Shown piece after piece: positions 19,644-29,121 of a stretch of 64,000 nucleotides of DNA (position 1 is the stretch's first letter; every line of letters begins with the position of its first letter). This stretch comes from Halomonas dongshanensis. GTDB lineage: Bacteria > Pseudomonadota > Gammaproteobacteria > Pseudomonadales > Halomonadaceae. The notes under the pieces are model-generated. The model made no database searches. It had not been told where the DNA came from and worked only from the letters and a program-made list of their open reading frames with translations. The position numbers and the translations under genes were made by a program. Where the stretch lies: contig NZ_JAJISC010000009.1 in assembly GCF_024790395.1 (NCBI RefSeq), positions 62,001 through 126,000 of the forward strand, given 5' to 3'.

Positions 19644-22415
19644 TTAGTGCGCTTCGTCCCAGTTATCGCCGCTTTCGGCTTCGACGATGAGCGGCACCTT
19701 CAATTCTGCAGCGCCCTGCATGCGCTGCTGCACCTCTTTGATGAAGCTCTCTACCTGGGCTTCTTTTACCTCGAACACCAGCTCATCGTGCACCTGCATG
19801 ACCATCAGCGCGTCGAACTCGCCCTTCTCTAGCCAGGCATCGACGTCGATCATCGCCTGCTTGATGATGTCGGCGGCGGTGCCCTGCATGGGCGCGTTGA
19901 TTGCGGTGCGCTCGGCGCCCTGACGGCGAGCGCGGTTCTGGGCGTTGATCTCGGGTAGGTAGAGGCGACGACCAAAGACCGTTTCGACGAAGCCATCTTC
20001 GGCGGCCTGGCTGCGGATGCGCTCCATGTAGCGCGCCACCCCCGGGTAGCGGTCGAAGTAGCGGTCGATGTAGGTCTGCGCTTGATTACGCTCGATGCGC
20101 AGTTGGCGGGCGAGCCCCCAGGCGCTCATACCGTAGATCAGCCCAAAGTTGATCGCCTTGGCGCTGCGGCGCTGGTCACTCGAGACCTTGTCCAGCGAGG
20201 TGCCAAACACTTCTGCGGCGGTGGCGGTGTGGATATCGCGGTTTTCGGCAAAGGCCTCCAAAAGCCCCTTGTCCTCGGAGAGGTGCGCCATGATGCGCAG
20301 CTCGATCTGCGAGTAGTCGGCGGCGACGATCTTGTAGCCGGGCCGAGCAACGAAGGCTTGGCGAATCTTACGCCCCTCGTCGGTACGGATGGGAATGTTC
20401 TGCAGGTTGGGATCACTCGACGAGAGCCGCCCGGTGGCGGTGACCGCTTGATGGTAGCTGGTATGCACCCGCTTGCTCTGCTTGTTGATCAGCCGGGGGA
20501 GCTTGTCGGTGTAGGTCGATTTGAGCTTGGAGAGCCCGCGGTGCTGCATGATCACCTTGGGCAGCGGATAGTCGAGCGCCAGCTCCTCGAGCACCGCCTC
20601 GGCGGTGGAGGGCGCACCCTTGGGCGTCTTCTTGATCACCGGAATCTTGAGCTCATCGAACAGGATCGCGCCGAGTTGCTTGGGTGAGCCCAGATTGAAC
20701 TCGCGTCCGGCGAGTTCGAAGGCTTCGCTCTCGAGCTCGCGGATGCGTTTATCGAGCTGCTGGCTCTGAGCGTGTAGGCGCTCGGCGTCCAGCGCCACGC
20801 CGCTGCGCTCCATGTGCGAAAGCACCTTGATCAGCGGCAGTTCCAGGGTGTCGAGCACGTCACTCAAACGCCCCTCTTTTTCGACCATCGGGCGCAAAGT
20901 GTCGTGCAGGCGCAGGGTAATGTCGACGTCTTCGCAGGCGTAGGGCACCGCCTCTTCCAGGGCGATTTGGTTGAAGGTAAGCTGCTTGGCGCCCTTGCCT
21001 GCAATCTCTTCAAACGAAATGGTCTTCTCGCCTAAATACTTCAGCGCTAATGAGTCCATATCGTGACGGGTGGCGGTGGAGTTGAGCACGTACGACGCCA
21101 ACATGGTGTCGGCAAAGGGCCCGGCAACGGTGATGGCGTAATTGGCCAGCACTGAGATGTCGTACTTGAGGTTCTGGCCGATCTTGACGACACGGTCATT
21201 TTCCAAAATCGGCTTGAGCGCGTCGAGCACCTCGGCGCGGTCGAGCTGGGCGGGCGCGTCGAGGTAGTCGTGAGCCACGGGAATATACGCCGCTTCGCCC
21301 GCCTCAAGCGCAAGGCCAATACCGACGATCTCGGCCTCCATGTAGTTCAAGCTGGTGGTTTCGAGATCGAAGCAGAAGCGCTCGGCCTTCTCGAGCCGGG
21401 CGATCCACGCCTTCAGCGTCTTTACGTCGCTAATGATGACGTCCCGACGCTCGGCGCTCCCCTGGGTAGCGTCGCTCGTCTCATCCGCCGCCTCTGGCGT
21501 GGGCGTGCCACCGCTGACGTCATCAACGCCTTCGTCGTTGCCGTCGAGTAGCTCACTCAGCCACTGTTTGAACTCGAGCGTTGTATAGAGCTGGCGCAGC
21601 GCCTCACGATCGGGCTGAGCGAGTTCCAGATCGTCGAGGCCCACGGGCAGCTCGCAGTCGGTCTTGATGGTGGCGAGCTCATAGGAGAGGTAGGCCTGCT
21701 CCTTGTGCTCTTCGAGCTTTTTACCCAGCGACTTGGCGCCGCGAAACGAAAGCCCCTGGATGCTGTCGAGGTCGCCGAAAATGGCGGCGAGGCCGCCACC
21801 AACGCCCTGCAGGAGCCCGAGCGCGGTCTTCTCCCCCACCCCCGGTACGCCGGGAATGTTATCGACCTTGTCGCCCATCAGCGCCAAGTAGTCGATGATC
21901 AACTCAGGCGGCAGACCGAATTTCTCCTTCACGCCCGCGACATCAAGCGTTTCGTCCTTCATGGTGTTGACCAGCGTAATGTGCGCATTGACCAGTTGCG
22001 CCATGTCCTTGTCGCCGGTAGAAATCACCGCGTCACGCCCGGCCTGGGTCGCCGCGTGGGCCAGGGTGCCGATGACGTCGTCTGCCTCGACCCCTTCGAT
22101 ACACAGAAGCGGCAGCCCCAGCGCCCGCACGCAGGCGTGCAACGGCTCGACCTGGCTGCGTAGATCGTCAGGCATGGGCGGGCGATGGGCCTTGTAGTCT
22201 GAGTAGATAGCGTCGCGAAACGTCTTGCCTGGAGCGTCGAAGACCACCGCCATGGGGCTTTCGGGGTAATCCTTCATCAGCCGTTTGAGCATGTTCAGCA
22301 CGCCCTTTACCGCACCCGTGGGCTGGCCGTTGGACGCGGTCAGCGGCGGCAGCGCATGGAAGGCGCGGTAGAGATACGAAGAGCCATCGACGAGAACGAT
22401 AGGAGCGCGGGCCAT
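19644..22415 (-). CDS. polA: DNA polymerase I
   Basis: A 923-aa repair and Okazaki-fragment polymerase with all three domains. The N-terminal 5'-3' exonuclease opens with IVLVDGSSYLYRAFHALPPL and contains GVEADDVIGTLA. The 3'-5' proofreading domain has the metal ligands in FDLETTSLNY. The polymerase domain has DYSQIELRIMAHLS (motif A), RRSAKAINFGLIYGM (motif B) and MQVHDELVFEV (motif C). The start at 22415 begins the conserved N-terminus; the longer in-frame extension to 22496 is not conserved in character and runs into the upstream promoter region. Divergent from thrB, as in Pseudomonas neighbourhoods. Confidence 0.97.
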   Translation of the reverse strand: MARAPIVLVDGSSYLYRAFHALPPLTASNGQPTGAVKGVLNMLKRLMKDYPESPMAVVFDAPGKTFRDAIYSDYKAHRPPMPDDLRSQVEPLHACVRALGLPLLCIEGVEADDVIGTLAHAATQAGRDAVISTGDKDMAQLVNAHITLVNTMKDETLDVAGVKEKFGLPPELIIDYLALMGDKVDNIPGVPGVGEKTALGLLQGVGGGLAAIFGDLDSIQGLSFRGAKSLGKKLEEHKEQAYLSYELATIKTDCELPVGLDDLELAQPDREALRQLYTTLEFKQWLSELLDGNDEGVDDVSGGTPTPEAADETSDATQGSAERRDVIISDVKTLKAWIARLEKAERFCFDLETTSLNYMEAEIVGIGLALEAGEAAYIPVAHDYLDAPAQLDRAEVLDALKPILENDRVVKIGQNLKYDISVLANYAITVAGPFADTMLASYVLNSTATRHDMDSLALKYLGEKTISFEEIAGKGAKQLTFNQIALEEAVPYACEDVDITLRLHDTLRPMVEKEGRLSDVLDTLELPLIKVLSHMERSGVALDAERLHAQSQQLDKRIRELESEAFELAGREFNLGSPKQLGAILFDELKIPVIKKTPKGAPSTAEAVLEELALDYPLPKVIMQHRGLSKLKSTYTDKLPRLINKQSKRVHTSYHQAVTATGRLSSSDPNLQNIPIRTDEGRKIRQAFVARPGYKIVAADYSQIELRIMAHLSEDKGLLEAFAENRDIHTATAAEVFGTSLDKVSSDQRRSAKAINFGLIYGMSAWGLARQLRIERNQAQTYIDRYFDRYPGVARYMERIRSQAAEDGFVETVFGRRLYLPEINAQNRARRQGAERTAINAPMQGTAADIIKQAMIDVDAWLEKGEFDALMVMQVHDELVFEVKEAQVESFIKEVQQRMQGAAELKVPLIVEAESGDNWDEAH

Positions 22416-22578
22416 AATCCTTGATCCATTGAGACGTGAATGTCTTGCATGATACGCGCTGTACCGTGCGCTGCCGAATCGAAAGGCGCCTTGCATGCCA
22501 GACTCCCAGCAGAACGGCTATCAACGACGCCACCCAAGCCGCTACAATATGCGGCTTAGCAACCTGGGCGAGATTCTC

Positions 22579-23535
22579 ATGGCCGTATTCACCCCGCTGA
22601 GCGACGCGCAGGTCGCCACGTTTTTGGAAAAATTCGATGTAGGTGCCCTGCGCCGCTTGCAGGGCGTGGCCGGAGGTACCGAGAACTCCACCTTCTTCGT
22701 CACCACCGAGCAGCGCGAACTCGTGCTGACCCTGTTCGAGCAGGGCGAGCACGAGGAACTGCCTTTCTTCGTCGAACTGCTGGATTATTTCGATGAGCAC
22801 CGCCTGCCGGTGGCGGGCCCGGTGCACGATCGCGACGGCATCGCCCTGCACAGCCTGGCGGGCAAGCCTGCGCTACTGTTTCCGCGCCTGCCGGGACAGC
22901 ACCCAAGCGCGCCTAATTTGGCCCAGTGCGAAGCCCTCGGCGAGGCGCTGGGGCAGATGCACTTGGTCGCCCAGCGCTTTCCGGGGCACCGCCCCAACCC
23001 GCGCGATCTACACTGGCTCCAGGCGATGCATCATAAAGTCTTGGCCTACCTCGCCCCGGACGATCAGGCGCTGATGAAGTACGAAGTCGAAGAGTACGAA
23101 AGTGCCTTCGCTGACGCCGAGCTGCCCCAGGGGGCGCTGCACGGCGATCTATTTCGCGACAATACGCTTTACGACGGTGATCGACTTGGCGGCATCATCG
23201 ACTTCTACAACGGCTGCACCGGCGATCTGCTTTTCGATTTGGCCATCGTCATTAATGACTGGGCCTCGCAGGAAGACGGCGCGCTCGACCCGGCGCGCTA
23301 CGCGGCGATTCTCGGCAGCTATCTCGCCAAGCGCCCCTTGACCCCCATCGAGCGCGAGCGCTGGCCGATGATGCTGCGTCTAACGGCGCTACGCTACTGG
23401 CTGTCGCGTCTGTTGGTGGTGTACGTCGACCCGCCCGCCCACGACCTGACGCCCCACGATCCCGAACGCTTCAAGACGATTCTCAAGGCGCGCATCGCCT
23501 TGGGTGCGCTCCCCCTGCCCGAGGCACGCCCATGA
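22579..23535 (+). CDS. thrB: homoserine kinase, APH-fold type
   Basis: A 318-aa kinase of the aminoglycoside phosphotransferase fold (ThrB2 type used by pseudomonads), phosphorylating homoserine in threonine synthesis. GVAGGTENSTFFVTT is the phosphate loop region; ALHGDLFRDNTLYDGD is the catalytic HxDxxxxN motif, and GIIDFYNGCTGDLLFDLAI carries the Mg-binding Asp. ATG at 22579 begins the conserved MAVFT start; the upstream extension is unlike the family. It overlaps speA by 4 nt, so threonine and polyamine genes share a transcript. Confidence 0.93.
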   Translation: MAVFTPLSDAQVATFLEKFDVGALRRLQGVAGGTENSTFFVTTEQRELVLTLFEQGEHEELPFFVELLDYFDEHRLPVAGPVHDRDGIALHSLAGKPALLFPRLPGQHPSAPNLAQCEALGEALGQMHLVAQRFPGHRPNPRDLHWLQAMHHKVLAYLAPDDQALMKYEVEEYESAFADAELPQGALHGDLFRDNTLYDGDRLGGIIDFYNGCTGDLLFDLAIVINDWASQEDGALDPARYAAILGSYLAKRPLTPIERERWPMMLRLTALRYWLSRLLVVYVDPPAHDLTPHDPERFKTILKARIALGALPLPEARP

Positions 23536-25445
23536 CCACTACGACTTCAAGCCCCGCGCTGCGCGCTCGCCGTACCTGGAACATCGACCAGTGGGGCAGC
23601 GGCTATTTCGACGTCGACGACCAGGGCCAGGCGTTGGTGCGCCCGCACGGCAGCGAGGCCCAAGGCCCCGCCCTGCCCCTGCGCGAGCTGGTGCGCGAGC
23701 TGCAGGCGTCCGGCCTTCGCCTGCCGGTGCTGGTGCGCTTTAGCGACATTCTTCACGACCGCGTCGAGCAGCTTTGCGGCGCCTTCGATGCCGCCATGAG
23801 CGATATCGACTACCAGGGCGGCTACACTGCGGTCTACCCGATCAAGGTCAACCAGCAGCGCCGCGTAGTGGAGGAGATTCTGGCTACCGCCGAGCGCGGC
23901 AACGGCCGCGTGGGGCTCGAAGCGGGCAGCAAACCCGAACTTCTGGCGGTGCTGGCGCTCTCCGGCGGCGGCTCGTCGCTGATCGTATGCAACGGCTACA
24001 AAGACCGCGAGTACGTGCGTCTGGCGCTACTCGGCGAGAAGCTGGGACACCGGGTTTACCTGGTAGTCGAAAAGCTCTCCGAGCTCGATGTGATTCTGGA
24101 AGAGGCCCGCGCGCTCAACGTCGTGCCGCGCATCGGCCTGCGCGCCCGCCTCTCTTCGGTGGGCAAGGGCAAGTGGCAAAATACCGGCGGCGAGAAGTCC
24201 AAGTTTGGCCTCACCGCAAGCCAGATTCTCGCCGTGGTCGAGACGCTGCGCGCCGAAAATGCCCTGGAGAGCCTGCAGCTCGTGCACTTCCACCTGGGTT
24301 CCCAGATCGCCAACATCCGCGATATCCAGCGCGGGCTGCGCGAGTGCGCACGCTTCTACCAGAATCTGATCGCCCTCGGCGCGCCGGTGGACACCGTGGA
24401 CGTTGGCGGTGGCCTTGGCGTCGACTACGAAGGTACGCGCTCGCGTAGCGACTGCTCGACCAACTACTCGATGCCCGAGTACGCGCGCAACGTGGTCAAC
24501 GCCTTCGCCCAGCTCTGCCAAGAGGCCGATCTGCCCCAGCCGCATTTGATCAGCGAGTCGGGCCGGGCGCTCACCGCGCACCACGCCGTGCTGGTCACCA
24601 ACGTGATCGGCGAAGAGCGCATCGACGCTACACCGCCTGAGCGTAACTCCCAGGAAGATCCTCAGGTCGAGGCCTTGTGGCGCGTCCTCGATCAGTTGGA
24701 AACACCCCAGGAGCCGCGCGTACTGGTCGAGGCGTGGCACGATCTGCTCCAGGCGGTGAGCGAGCTGCAGGACCGTTTCGTGCTCGGGCTTTCCGACATC
24801 AGCGCCCGCGCCAAAGGTGAGCGCCTCTACATGGCCGCCTGCGCACAGCTCAAGGGCCAACTGGACTCACGCAACCGCGCCCACCGGGACATCCTCGACG
24901 AACTGGCCGAGAAGCTTGCCGACAAGCTCTTCGTCAACTTTTCGCTGTTCCAGTCGGTGCCGGACGTCTGGGGGATCGAGCAGATCTTCCCAGTGCTGCC
25001 GCTGGGCGGCCTCGACCGCGAACCGACCCGCCGCGCGGTGATTCAGGACATCACCTGTGACTCCGACGGGCGTATCGATAGCTACGTCGACGGCCAGGGC
25101 GTGGAGAGCACCCTGCCGCTCCCCGAATGGGAGAGCGATGATGAGCGCTGGCTCGGCTTCTTCCTGGTCGGTGCCTACCAGGAGATTTTGGGCGACTTGC
25201 ACAATCTCTTCGGCGATACCGATTCGGTGGACGTGGCGCTAGACGCCGAGGGTCAGTGGCATATCTCCAATCCGCAGGCGGGGGACACCGTGGCCAACGT
25301 ACTTGGCTACGTCAATTTCGACGCCTCGGTGCTCAAGCAGAAGCTACACGCTCAGCTCATCACCAGCGACTTCTCCGATGACGAGCGCGAGCGCTTCGCG
25401 GCAAGCCTTACCGAAGGGCTCGAAGGCTATACCTATCTTGAGTGA
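23532..25445 (+). CDS. speA: biosynthetic arginine decarboxylase
   Basis: A 637-aa PLP-dependent enzyme of the alanine-racemase fold (SpeA), converting arginine to agmatine, the first step of the agmatine route to putrescine. The PLP lysine lies in AVYPIKVNQQR (about residue 105). Downstream, VHFHLGSQI and VDVGGGLGVDYEGT bind the cofactor phosphate, and a catalytic Cys region CDSDGRIDSYVDG is near residue 510. Length and composition are normal. Start ATG overlaps thrB by 4 nt. Two hairpins follow the stop. Confidence 0.96.
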   Translation: MTTTTSSPALRARRTWNIDQWGSGYFDVDDQGQALVRPHGSEAQGPALPLRELVRELQASGLRLPVLVRFSDILHDRVEQLCGAFDAAMSDIDYQGGYTAVYPIKVNQQRRVVEEILATAERGNGRVGLEAGSKPELLAVLALSGGGSSLIVCNGYKDREYVRLALLGEKLGHRVYLVVEKLSELDVILEEARALNVVPRIGLRARLSSVGKGKWQNTGGEKSKFGLTASQILAVVETLRAENALESLQLVHFHLGSQIANIRDIQRGLRECARFYQNLIALGAPVDTVDVGGGLGVDYEGTRSRSDCSTNYSMPEYARNVVNAFAQLCQEADLPQPHLISESGRALTAHHAVLVTNVIGEERIDATPPERNSQEDPQVEALWRVLDQLETPQEPRVLVEAWHDLLQAVSELQDRFVLGLSDISARAKGERLYMAACAQLKGQLDSRNRAHRDILDELAEKLADKLFVNFSLFQSVPDVWGIEQIFPVLPLGGLDREPTRRAVIQDITCDSDGRIDSYVDGQGVESTLPLPEWESDDERWLGFFLVGAYQEILGDLHNLFGDTDSVDVALDAEGQWHISNPQAGDTVANVLGYVNFDASVLKQKLHAQLITSDFSDDERERFAASLTEGLEGYTYLE

Positions 25446-25465
25446 ACCTTATTGAGTGACCCTTA

Positions 25466-25487
25466 ACGACGCCTGAGGAGGCGTCGT
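25466..25487 (+). terminator. hairpin after speA
   Basis: ACGACGCCT / AGGCGTCGT, 9 bp, 4-nt loop, 21 nt after the stop, followed by a mixed pyrimidine stretch. Confidence 0.6.
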
Positions 25488-25512
25488 ATGGCCTTTCGTC
25501 GGCCTATATAGC

Positions 25513-25562
25513 AAAGCGCCATCTGCTGCGATGCTCTATGCATGCTGGCAGATGGCGCTTTT
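25513..25562. terminator. second, bidirectional terminator after speA
   Basis: AAAGCGCCATCTGC / GCAGATGGCGCTTT, 14 bp around a 21-nt loop. The right arm continues as TTTT and the left arm begins with AAA, so it can act on speA and on the convergent FAH gene. Confidence 0.75.
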
Positions 25563-25595
25563 GCGTTGAGGCTATTCAATCTTCGACGCTTAGGC

Positions 25596-26261
25596 TTATT
25601 CGACGACGCTGGTCTCGATCTCGAGGCCGCCGGTCAGCGATAGGCGCAGTTTGGCGCCGCGGGGAAGCTCACCTACGCCTGCGGGCGTGCCGGTAAGGAT
25701 GACGTCGCCCGGTTCGAGGGTGAAATGGCGGCTCATCTCGGCCACCAAGGTAGGCACGGTGAAGATCATGTCGGAGCCTTCGCCGTGCTGGCGCGTCTCA
25801 CCGTCGATCTCGAGAGTGAACGCTAGGGCGTTCCAGTTGGGCACCTGGCTCAGCGGCAAGAAAGTCGATAGCGGGCAGGCACCATCGAAACCCTTGGCGA
25901 TCTCCCAGGGGTGGCCCTTCTCCTTGAGCTGGCTCTGGACGCCGCGCAGGGTCAAATCCAGCGCCAGGCCAATCCCCACGACGGCGCGCTCGGCTTCGTC
26001 CTGAGTCGCGTGGGTCAGCGTCTCACCAATCAACAGGGCAAGTTCGGTCTCGAAGTGTACGTCGCCCCGGGCAAAAGGGGGCTCAAGCGGCTCTTCAAGC
26101 GCGACAGCGCTGGTGGAGGGCTTGATGAACAGCAGCGGTTCGGTGGGCACCGGGTTGTCCAGCTCTTTGGCATGCTCAGCGTAGTTACGTCCGATACAGA
26201 CGATCTTGCCCAGCGGGTGGGGAAATGCCTGACCATCGGCAAACTGTGGTACGAAACGCAT
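25596..26261 (-). CDS. fumarylacetoacetate hydrolase family protein
   Basis: A 221-aa protein of the FAH family. IVCIGRNYAEHAKEL near the N-terminus, the KPSTSAV segment, and VHFETELALLIG with the paired Glu metal ligands identify the fold; GFDGACPLSTFLP and ILTGTPAGVG are also conserved. Members are hydrolases, hydratases or decarboxylases of acylpyruvate-like compounds; this short single-domain type is closest to acylpyruvases. ATG at 26261 is chosen because GGAGAA lies upstream; the longer ORF start at 26306 lacks a ribosome site. No pathway partners adjacent. Confidence 0.88.
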   Translation of the reverse strand: MRFVPQFADGQAFPHPLGKIVCIGRNYAEHAKELDNPVPTEPLLFIKPSTSAVALEEPLEPPFARGDVHFETELALLIGETLTHATQDEAERAVVGIGLALDLTLRGVQSQLKEKGHPWEIAKGFDGACPLSTFLPLSQVPNWNALAFTLEIDGETRQHGEGSDMIFTVPTLVAEMSRHFTLEPGDVILTGTPAGVGELPRGAKLRLSLTGGLEIETSVVE

Positions 26262-26418
26262 GGCGGGTGTTCTCCTTCTCGTTATACCAGTGCCTATTAG
26301 CAGCAAACAGCCAGTCTACCCTACCTTTACCGACCCACCACAACCCCAGCGGTGCAAATTTAGCCTACGTCGTGGATAGAGCGCTTGAGCGCAGCTTGGA
26401 TCGCGCTTTGAACCTGCC

Positions 26419-26502
26419 TGTGCATAGAACGTCGCATAGCACTTTACATAAAACTTCGCATAGCGCTTCGCATAGAGCGTTTCAAATAGGGCTTCACAAA
26501 AC
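26419..26502. repeat. degenerate tandem 12-bp repeats upstream of rpmJ2
   Basis: Seven consecutive 12-mers. The five at 26419-26478 follow the pattern KTCGCATAGMRC (for example TTCGCATAGCGC, TTCGCATAGAGC), and two more decayed units run to 26502. They sit between the FAH gene and the L36 gene, in a 306-nt stretch otherwise without a gene. Function unknown. Confidence 0.65.
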
Positions 26503-26521
26503 AATGAGAATCATGCTTAAT

Positions 26522-26540
26522 TGAAATGATATAACATTTA
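26522..26540. promoter_or_regulatory. possible Zur operator upstream of rpmJ2
   Basis: An AT-rich imperfect palindrome, AAATGATATAACATTT, containing the half-site TATAACATTT found in gammaproteobacterial Zur boxes. It lies about 30 nt before the L36 start, where a zinc-responsive repressor would be expected for a zinc-free L36 paralogue. The spacing is shorter than the usual Zur box. Confidence 0.4.
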
Positions 26541-26567
26541 AAATAATTCATCGTTTTGGAGAGCTAT

Positions 26568-26711
26568 ATGCAAGTACTGAGTTCACTCAAATCGGCCAAG
26601 AGCCGCCATCCCGACTGCCAAGTGGTCAAGCGTCGCGGGCGGCTCTACGTCATTTGCAAGAGCAACCCGCGCTTCAAAGCACGCCAAGGTAGTGCCAAGA
26701 AAAAGCGCTAA
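26568..26711 (+). CDS. rpmJ: ribosomal protein L36, type B (zinc-free)
   Basis: A 47-aa gene. [41 protein letters not shown] and the Lys-rich tail match the YkgO-type L36. It lacks the CxxC...CxxxxH zinc ribbon of standard L36. Such C-minus copies replace the zinc-binding form during zinc limitation and are usually under Zur control. It stands alone with GGAGAG upstream and shares a hairpin with the convergent ectD. Confidence 0.93.
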   Translation: MQVLSSLKSAKSRHPDCQVVKRRGRLYVICKSNPRFKARQGSAKKKR

Positions 26712-26733
26712 ACCATAACCGAGTAGCAACGAA

Positions 26734-26776
26734 AAACGCGCCAAACCAACCTTTCCAGGGTTAGCTTGGCGCGTTT
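26734..26776. terminator. bidirectional terminator between rpmJ2 and ectD
   Basis: AAACGCGCCAA / TTGGCGCGTTT, 11 bp, 21-nt loop, flanked by A-run and T-run, placed between convergent genes. Confidence 0.8.
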
Positions 26777-26794
26777 CATTTTCAGCGGTCGTGC

Positions 26795-27778
26795 TCAGGG
26801 GGCGTCAACGCTCCACTGCTCGCCCGGCTGGTGGGCGAGAAACTTCGGCCGCTCTTTCTTGGCCGCGTAAGGCTTGTGGCAACGATTGTCCGGACGGTTG
26901 AAAACGAAGAAAACGTTGCTGCGCGGATCCGGTGAAAGGTTAGCGTTGGAGGCGTGCAGCACGTTGCAGTCGAACAGCAAGAGCCCGCCCGCTTCGCCCT
27001 TGGGCGCCTCGATACCGTGTTCGCGAACGAGCTCGGTCAGCGCTTCAGGGCTTGGCACGCCGACTTCCTGTGCCTTGAGCGAACTCTTGTGGTTGTCTTC
27101 CGGCGTTTCGCCGATGCACTGTACGAACTTCTCTTGCGACCCAGGAATTAGCATCAAGGGGCCGTTGAACTCGTGGTTATCGGTCAGGATTAGGGAGGCG
27201 CTCACTGCGTGCATCCGCGGCATACCATCTTCGGTGTGCCAGGTTTCGAAGTCCGAATGCCAGTTGAACCCTTTACCGGCAAACCCTGGCTTGTAGTTGA
27301 TCCGCGATTGATGCACGTAAGGATCGTCTCCGATGATTTGGCGCGCCGCCCCCGCGAGACGTTCGTCTTCGGCGAGCGCCTTGAAGCGCTCGGAGAGAAA
27401 GTGCACGGCAAACAGCGAACGGATCTCCTGGCTTTCTGGCTCGGTAATACTGAACGCTTTATTGCGAAACTCGTCGCGGCTCATCATCGCGTCCATCTCA
27501 TCGCGCAGCGCCTTGAGTTCGTCGCCCTTGATCAGGTTGGGAATGAACAAAAACCCTTTACGCTCGAACTCATCGAGCTGCGCCTGACTCAGGGGACCAG
27601 AGAGTTCGCGCCCCTTAACAACCGCGTCTTGGCGCTCGATCCAGAGCGAATCTGGAGGGGAGGCCAGACGCGATGGGTAAGGATCCTTGACCGCCGTGGG
27701 TTGAGCCGACGGCAAATCGTTCATTTCGGAATACTGCTTTTGCGCTTGCGTTTGGAAGATAGGCTTCTTGACTGTCAT
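26795..27778 (-). CDS. ectD: ectoine hydroxylase EctD
   Basis: A 327-aa 2-oxoglutarate/Fe(II) dioxygenase that hydroxylates the compatible solute ectoine to 5-hydroxyectoine. The family signature FNWHSDFETWHTEDGMP (around residue 178) contains the HxD iron ligands; the distal His is in NVLHASNANLSPDPRSN, whose Arg binds 2-oxoglutarate. Length is usual for halophilic EctD (about 300-330) with a somewhat longer N-terminus. AAGGAG lies 10 nt before the ATG. The ectABC genes are not in the window, so ectD is unlinked here. Confidence 0.96.
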   Translation of the reverse strand: MTVKKPIFQTQAQKQYSEMNDLPSAQPTAVKDPYPSRLASPPDSLWIERQDAVVKGRELSGPLSQAQLDEFERKGFLFIPNLIKGDELKALRDEMDAMMSRDEFRNKAFSITEPESQEIRSLFAVHFLSERFKALAEDERLAGAARQIIGDDPYVHQSRINYKPGFAGKGFNWHSDFETWHTEDGMPRMHAVSASLILTDNHEFNGPLMLIPGSQEKFVQCIGETPEDNHKSSLKAQEVGVPSPEALTELVREHGIEAPKGEAGGLLLFDCNVLHASNANLSPDPRSNVFFVFNRPDNRCHKPYAAKKERPKFLAHQPGEQWSVDAP

Positions 27779-28126
27779 CTAATCCACTCCTTGTATGATT
27801 AAACTTCAGATCAAGCGTTTTCTCGTTCTATACGCTTGCTGGTGTTAGGTCTGATGTTGAAATAACGCCCTCACGTGGCGCCAACATTTCTCGAATATCC
27901 CTCTCGGCTAAATCGGTCACGCGTGGCCGTTTGCCAACGCGCATGTGGTGCTTAGTGCAGCCACTTTGAATATCTCTGACGTATACGCTACGTGCAGTGG
28001 AAAAGGTAGTTAACCTATACAGCAGTGCAAGTCTTGCACACACTTTCGTAACGTGTGTTAGGAGAAAACCTTCACTCAACAGCCCTCGACCCAAGCGCCT
28101 TGGCCTCCTTGCAGCAAAGCGCTTGC
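27779..28126. other. intergenic region upstream of ectD
   Basis: 348 nt containing the ectD leader and, at its right end, a weak CAAGCGC / GCGCTTG stem (28092-28125) after menA that may terminate it. A 100-codon ORF on the minus strand has no recognisable features and is probably not a gene. Confidence 0.55.
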
Positions 28127-29068
28127 TCACCCGCCCAGCACAAGCCCTGCCGAAAGCAGTACGCTATAGGCCAACGTGGCGAGCGCCGTTAGCTTGAGCA
28201 TGGCCGTTAGCGTTGCGCCATCACGGCAATGCGCCATCACCATGGGCGCTTTTATCAAGGGCGCCCAAGCTGCCAGGGCTCCCCAGCCAAGCCACGAGAC
28301 CCGGTAGAGGAGTAGAAACGCCAAAGTAGCCAAGAACGCCACCGCTAAAAGTCCCCAGTGGTAGCCGATGGCACGCCGACGCCCCAAGCGAATGGCCAGG
28401 GTGATCTTGCCACTTTGCGCGTCGCTCTCGATGTCGCGGACGTTATTGACGTTGAGCACCGCCGCACATAGCAAGCCGCAGGCCACAGCGGGTAACAGCG
28501 CTCCCATAGAAAGCGTTTGAGCATGCAGATAAGCAGTACCCAGTACCCCCAGTAAACCGAAGAACACGAAGACGGCGAGATCTCCCAGGCCGCGATAGCC
28601 ATAGGGCACGTAGTGGCGTACACCTACGGTATAAGTGACGGCTGCAGCCAGCGCGATGACGCCAAAAAGAAGGAACAGCGCGGCCTTGAGCGGATCGGCG
28701 CCCAGCGCCTGCCACACCAGTAAAAGCCCAGCAATCGCAGCTCCCGAGGCGGCAACCCACATGCCTCGGCGCATGGCATCTAAGCTTAACAACCCTGAGG
28801 CAACAGCGCGCTGCGGCCCGATACGCCGCTCATCGTCGGCCCCAGAGACGGCATCACCGTAATCGTTGGCCAGGTTCGATAGCACCTGAAGCAAGATCGC
28901 CGTCACCAGTGCCAGCACCAGCACGGCCGTTTGAAAGCCCCCCTCCTGTACGGCCAGCCCTGAGCCGAGAAAGATCGAGGCACAGGCCAAAGGCAGGGTG
29001 CGCGGACGGGCCGCCAAGAGCCACGCGCTCGCGCGCGAAGGGGTAGAGGTGTGGTGAATCGCATGCAT
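28127..29068 (-). CDS. menA: 1,4-dihydroxy-2-naphthoate polyprenyltransferase MenA
   Basis: A 313-aa membrane prenyltransferase of the UbiA superfamily that attaches the polyprenyl side chain to 1,4-dihydroxy-2-naphthoate in menaquinone synthesis. The first Asp-rich motif is NLANDYGDAVSGADDERR (binding Mg-prenyl diphosphate), with VNNVRDIESDAQSGKITLA as the second. About eight to nine hydrophobic segments follow. It diverges from a doxX-menF-menD-menH operon, and other men genes lie around 29.7-33.6 and 38.8-42.0 kb. Confidence 0.95.
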   Translation of the reverse strand: MHAIHHTSTPSRASAWLLAARPRTLPLACASIFLGSGLAVQEGGFQTAVLVLALVTAILLQVLSNLANDYGDAVSGADDERRIGPQRAVASGLLSLDAMRRGMWVAASGAAIAGLLLVWQALGADPLKAALFLLFGVIALAAAVTYTVGVRHYVPYGYRGLGDLAVFVFFGLLGVLGTAYLHAQTLSMGALLPAVACGLLCAAVLNVNNVRDIESDAQSGKITLAIRLGRRRAIGYHWGLLAVAFLATLAFLLLYRVSWLGWGALAAWAPLIKAPMVMAHCRDGATLTAMLKLTALATLAYSVLLSAGLVLGG

Positions 29069-29121
29069 CCGTCTCTCTCCATGCTGATCGGTCGGTCGCT
29101 ACCATTGTACCCACCGCAACC

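Noticed and set aside
27828-28130. 100-codon ORF on the minus strand between menA and ectD
   Set aside because: It overlaps the menA end, has no ribosome site and a composition unlike a protein; it lies in the ectD promoter region.
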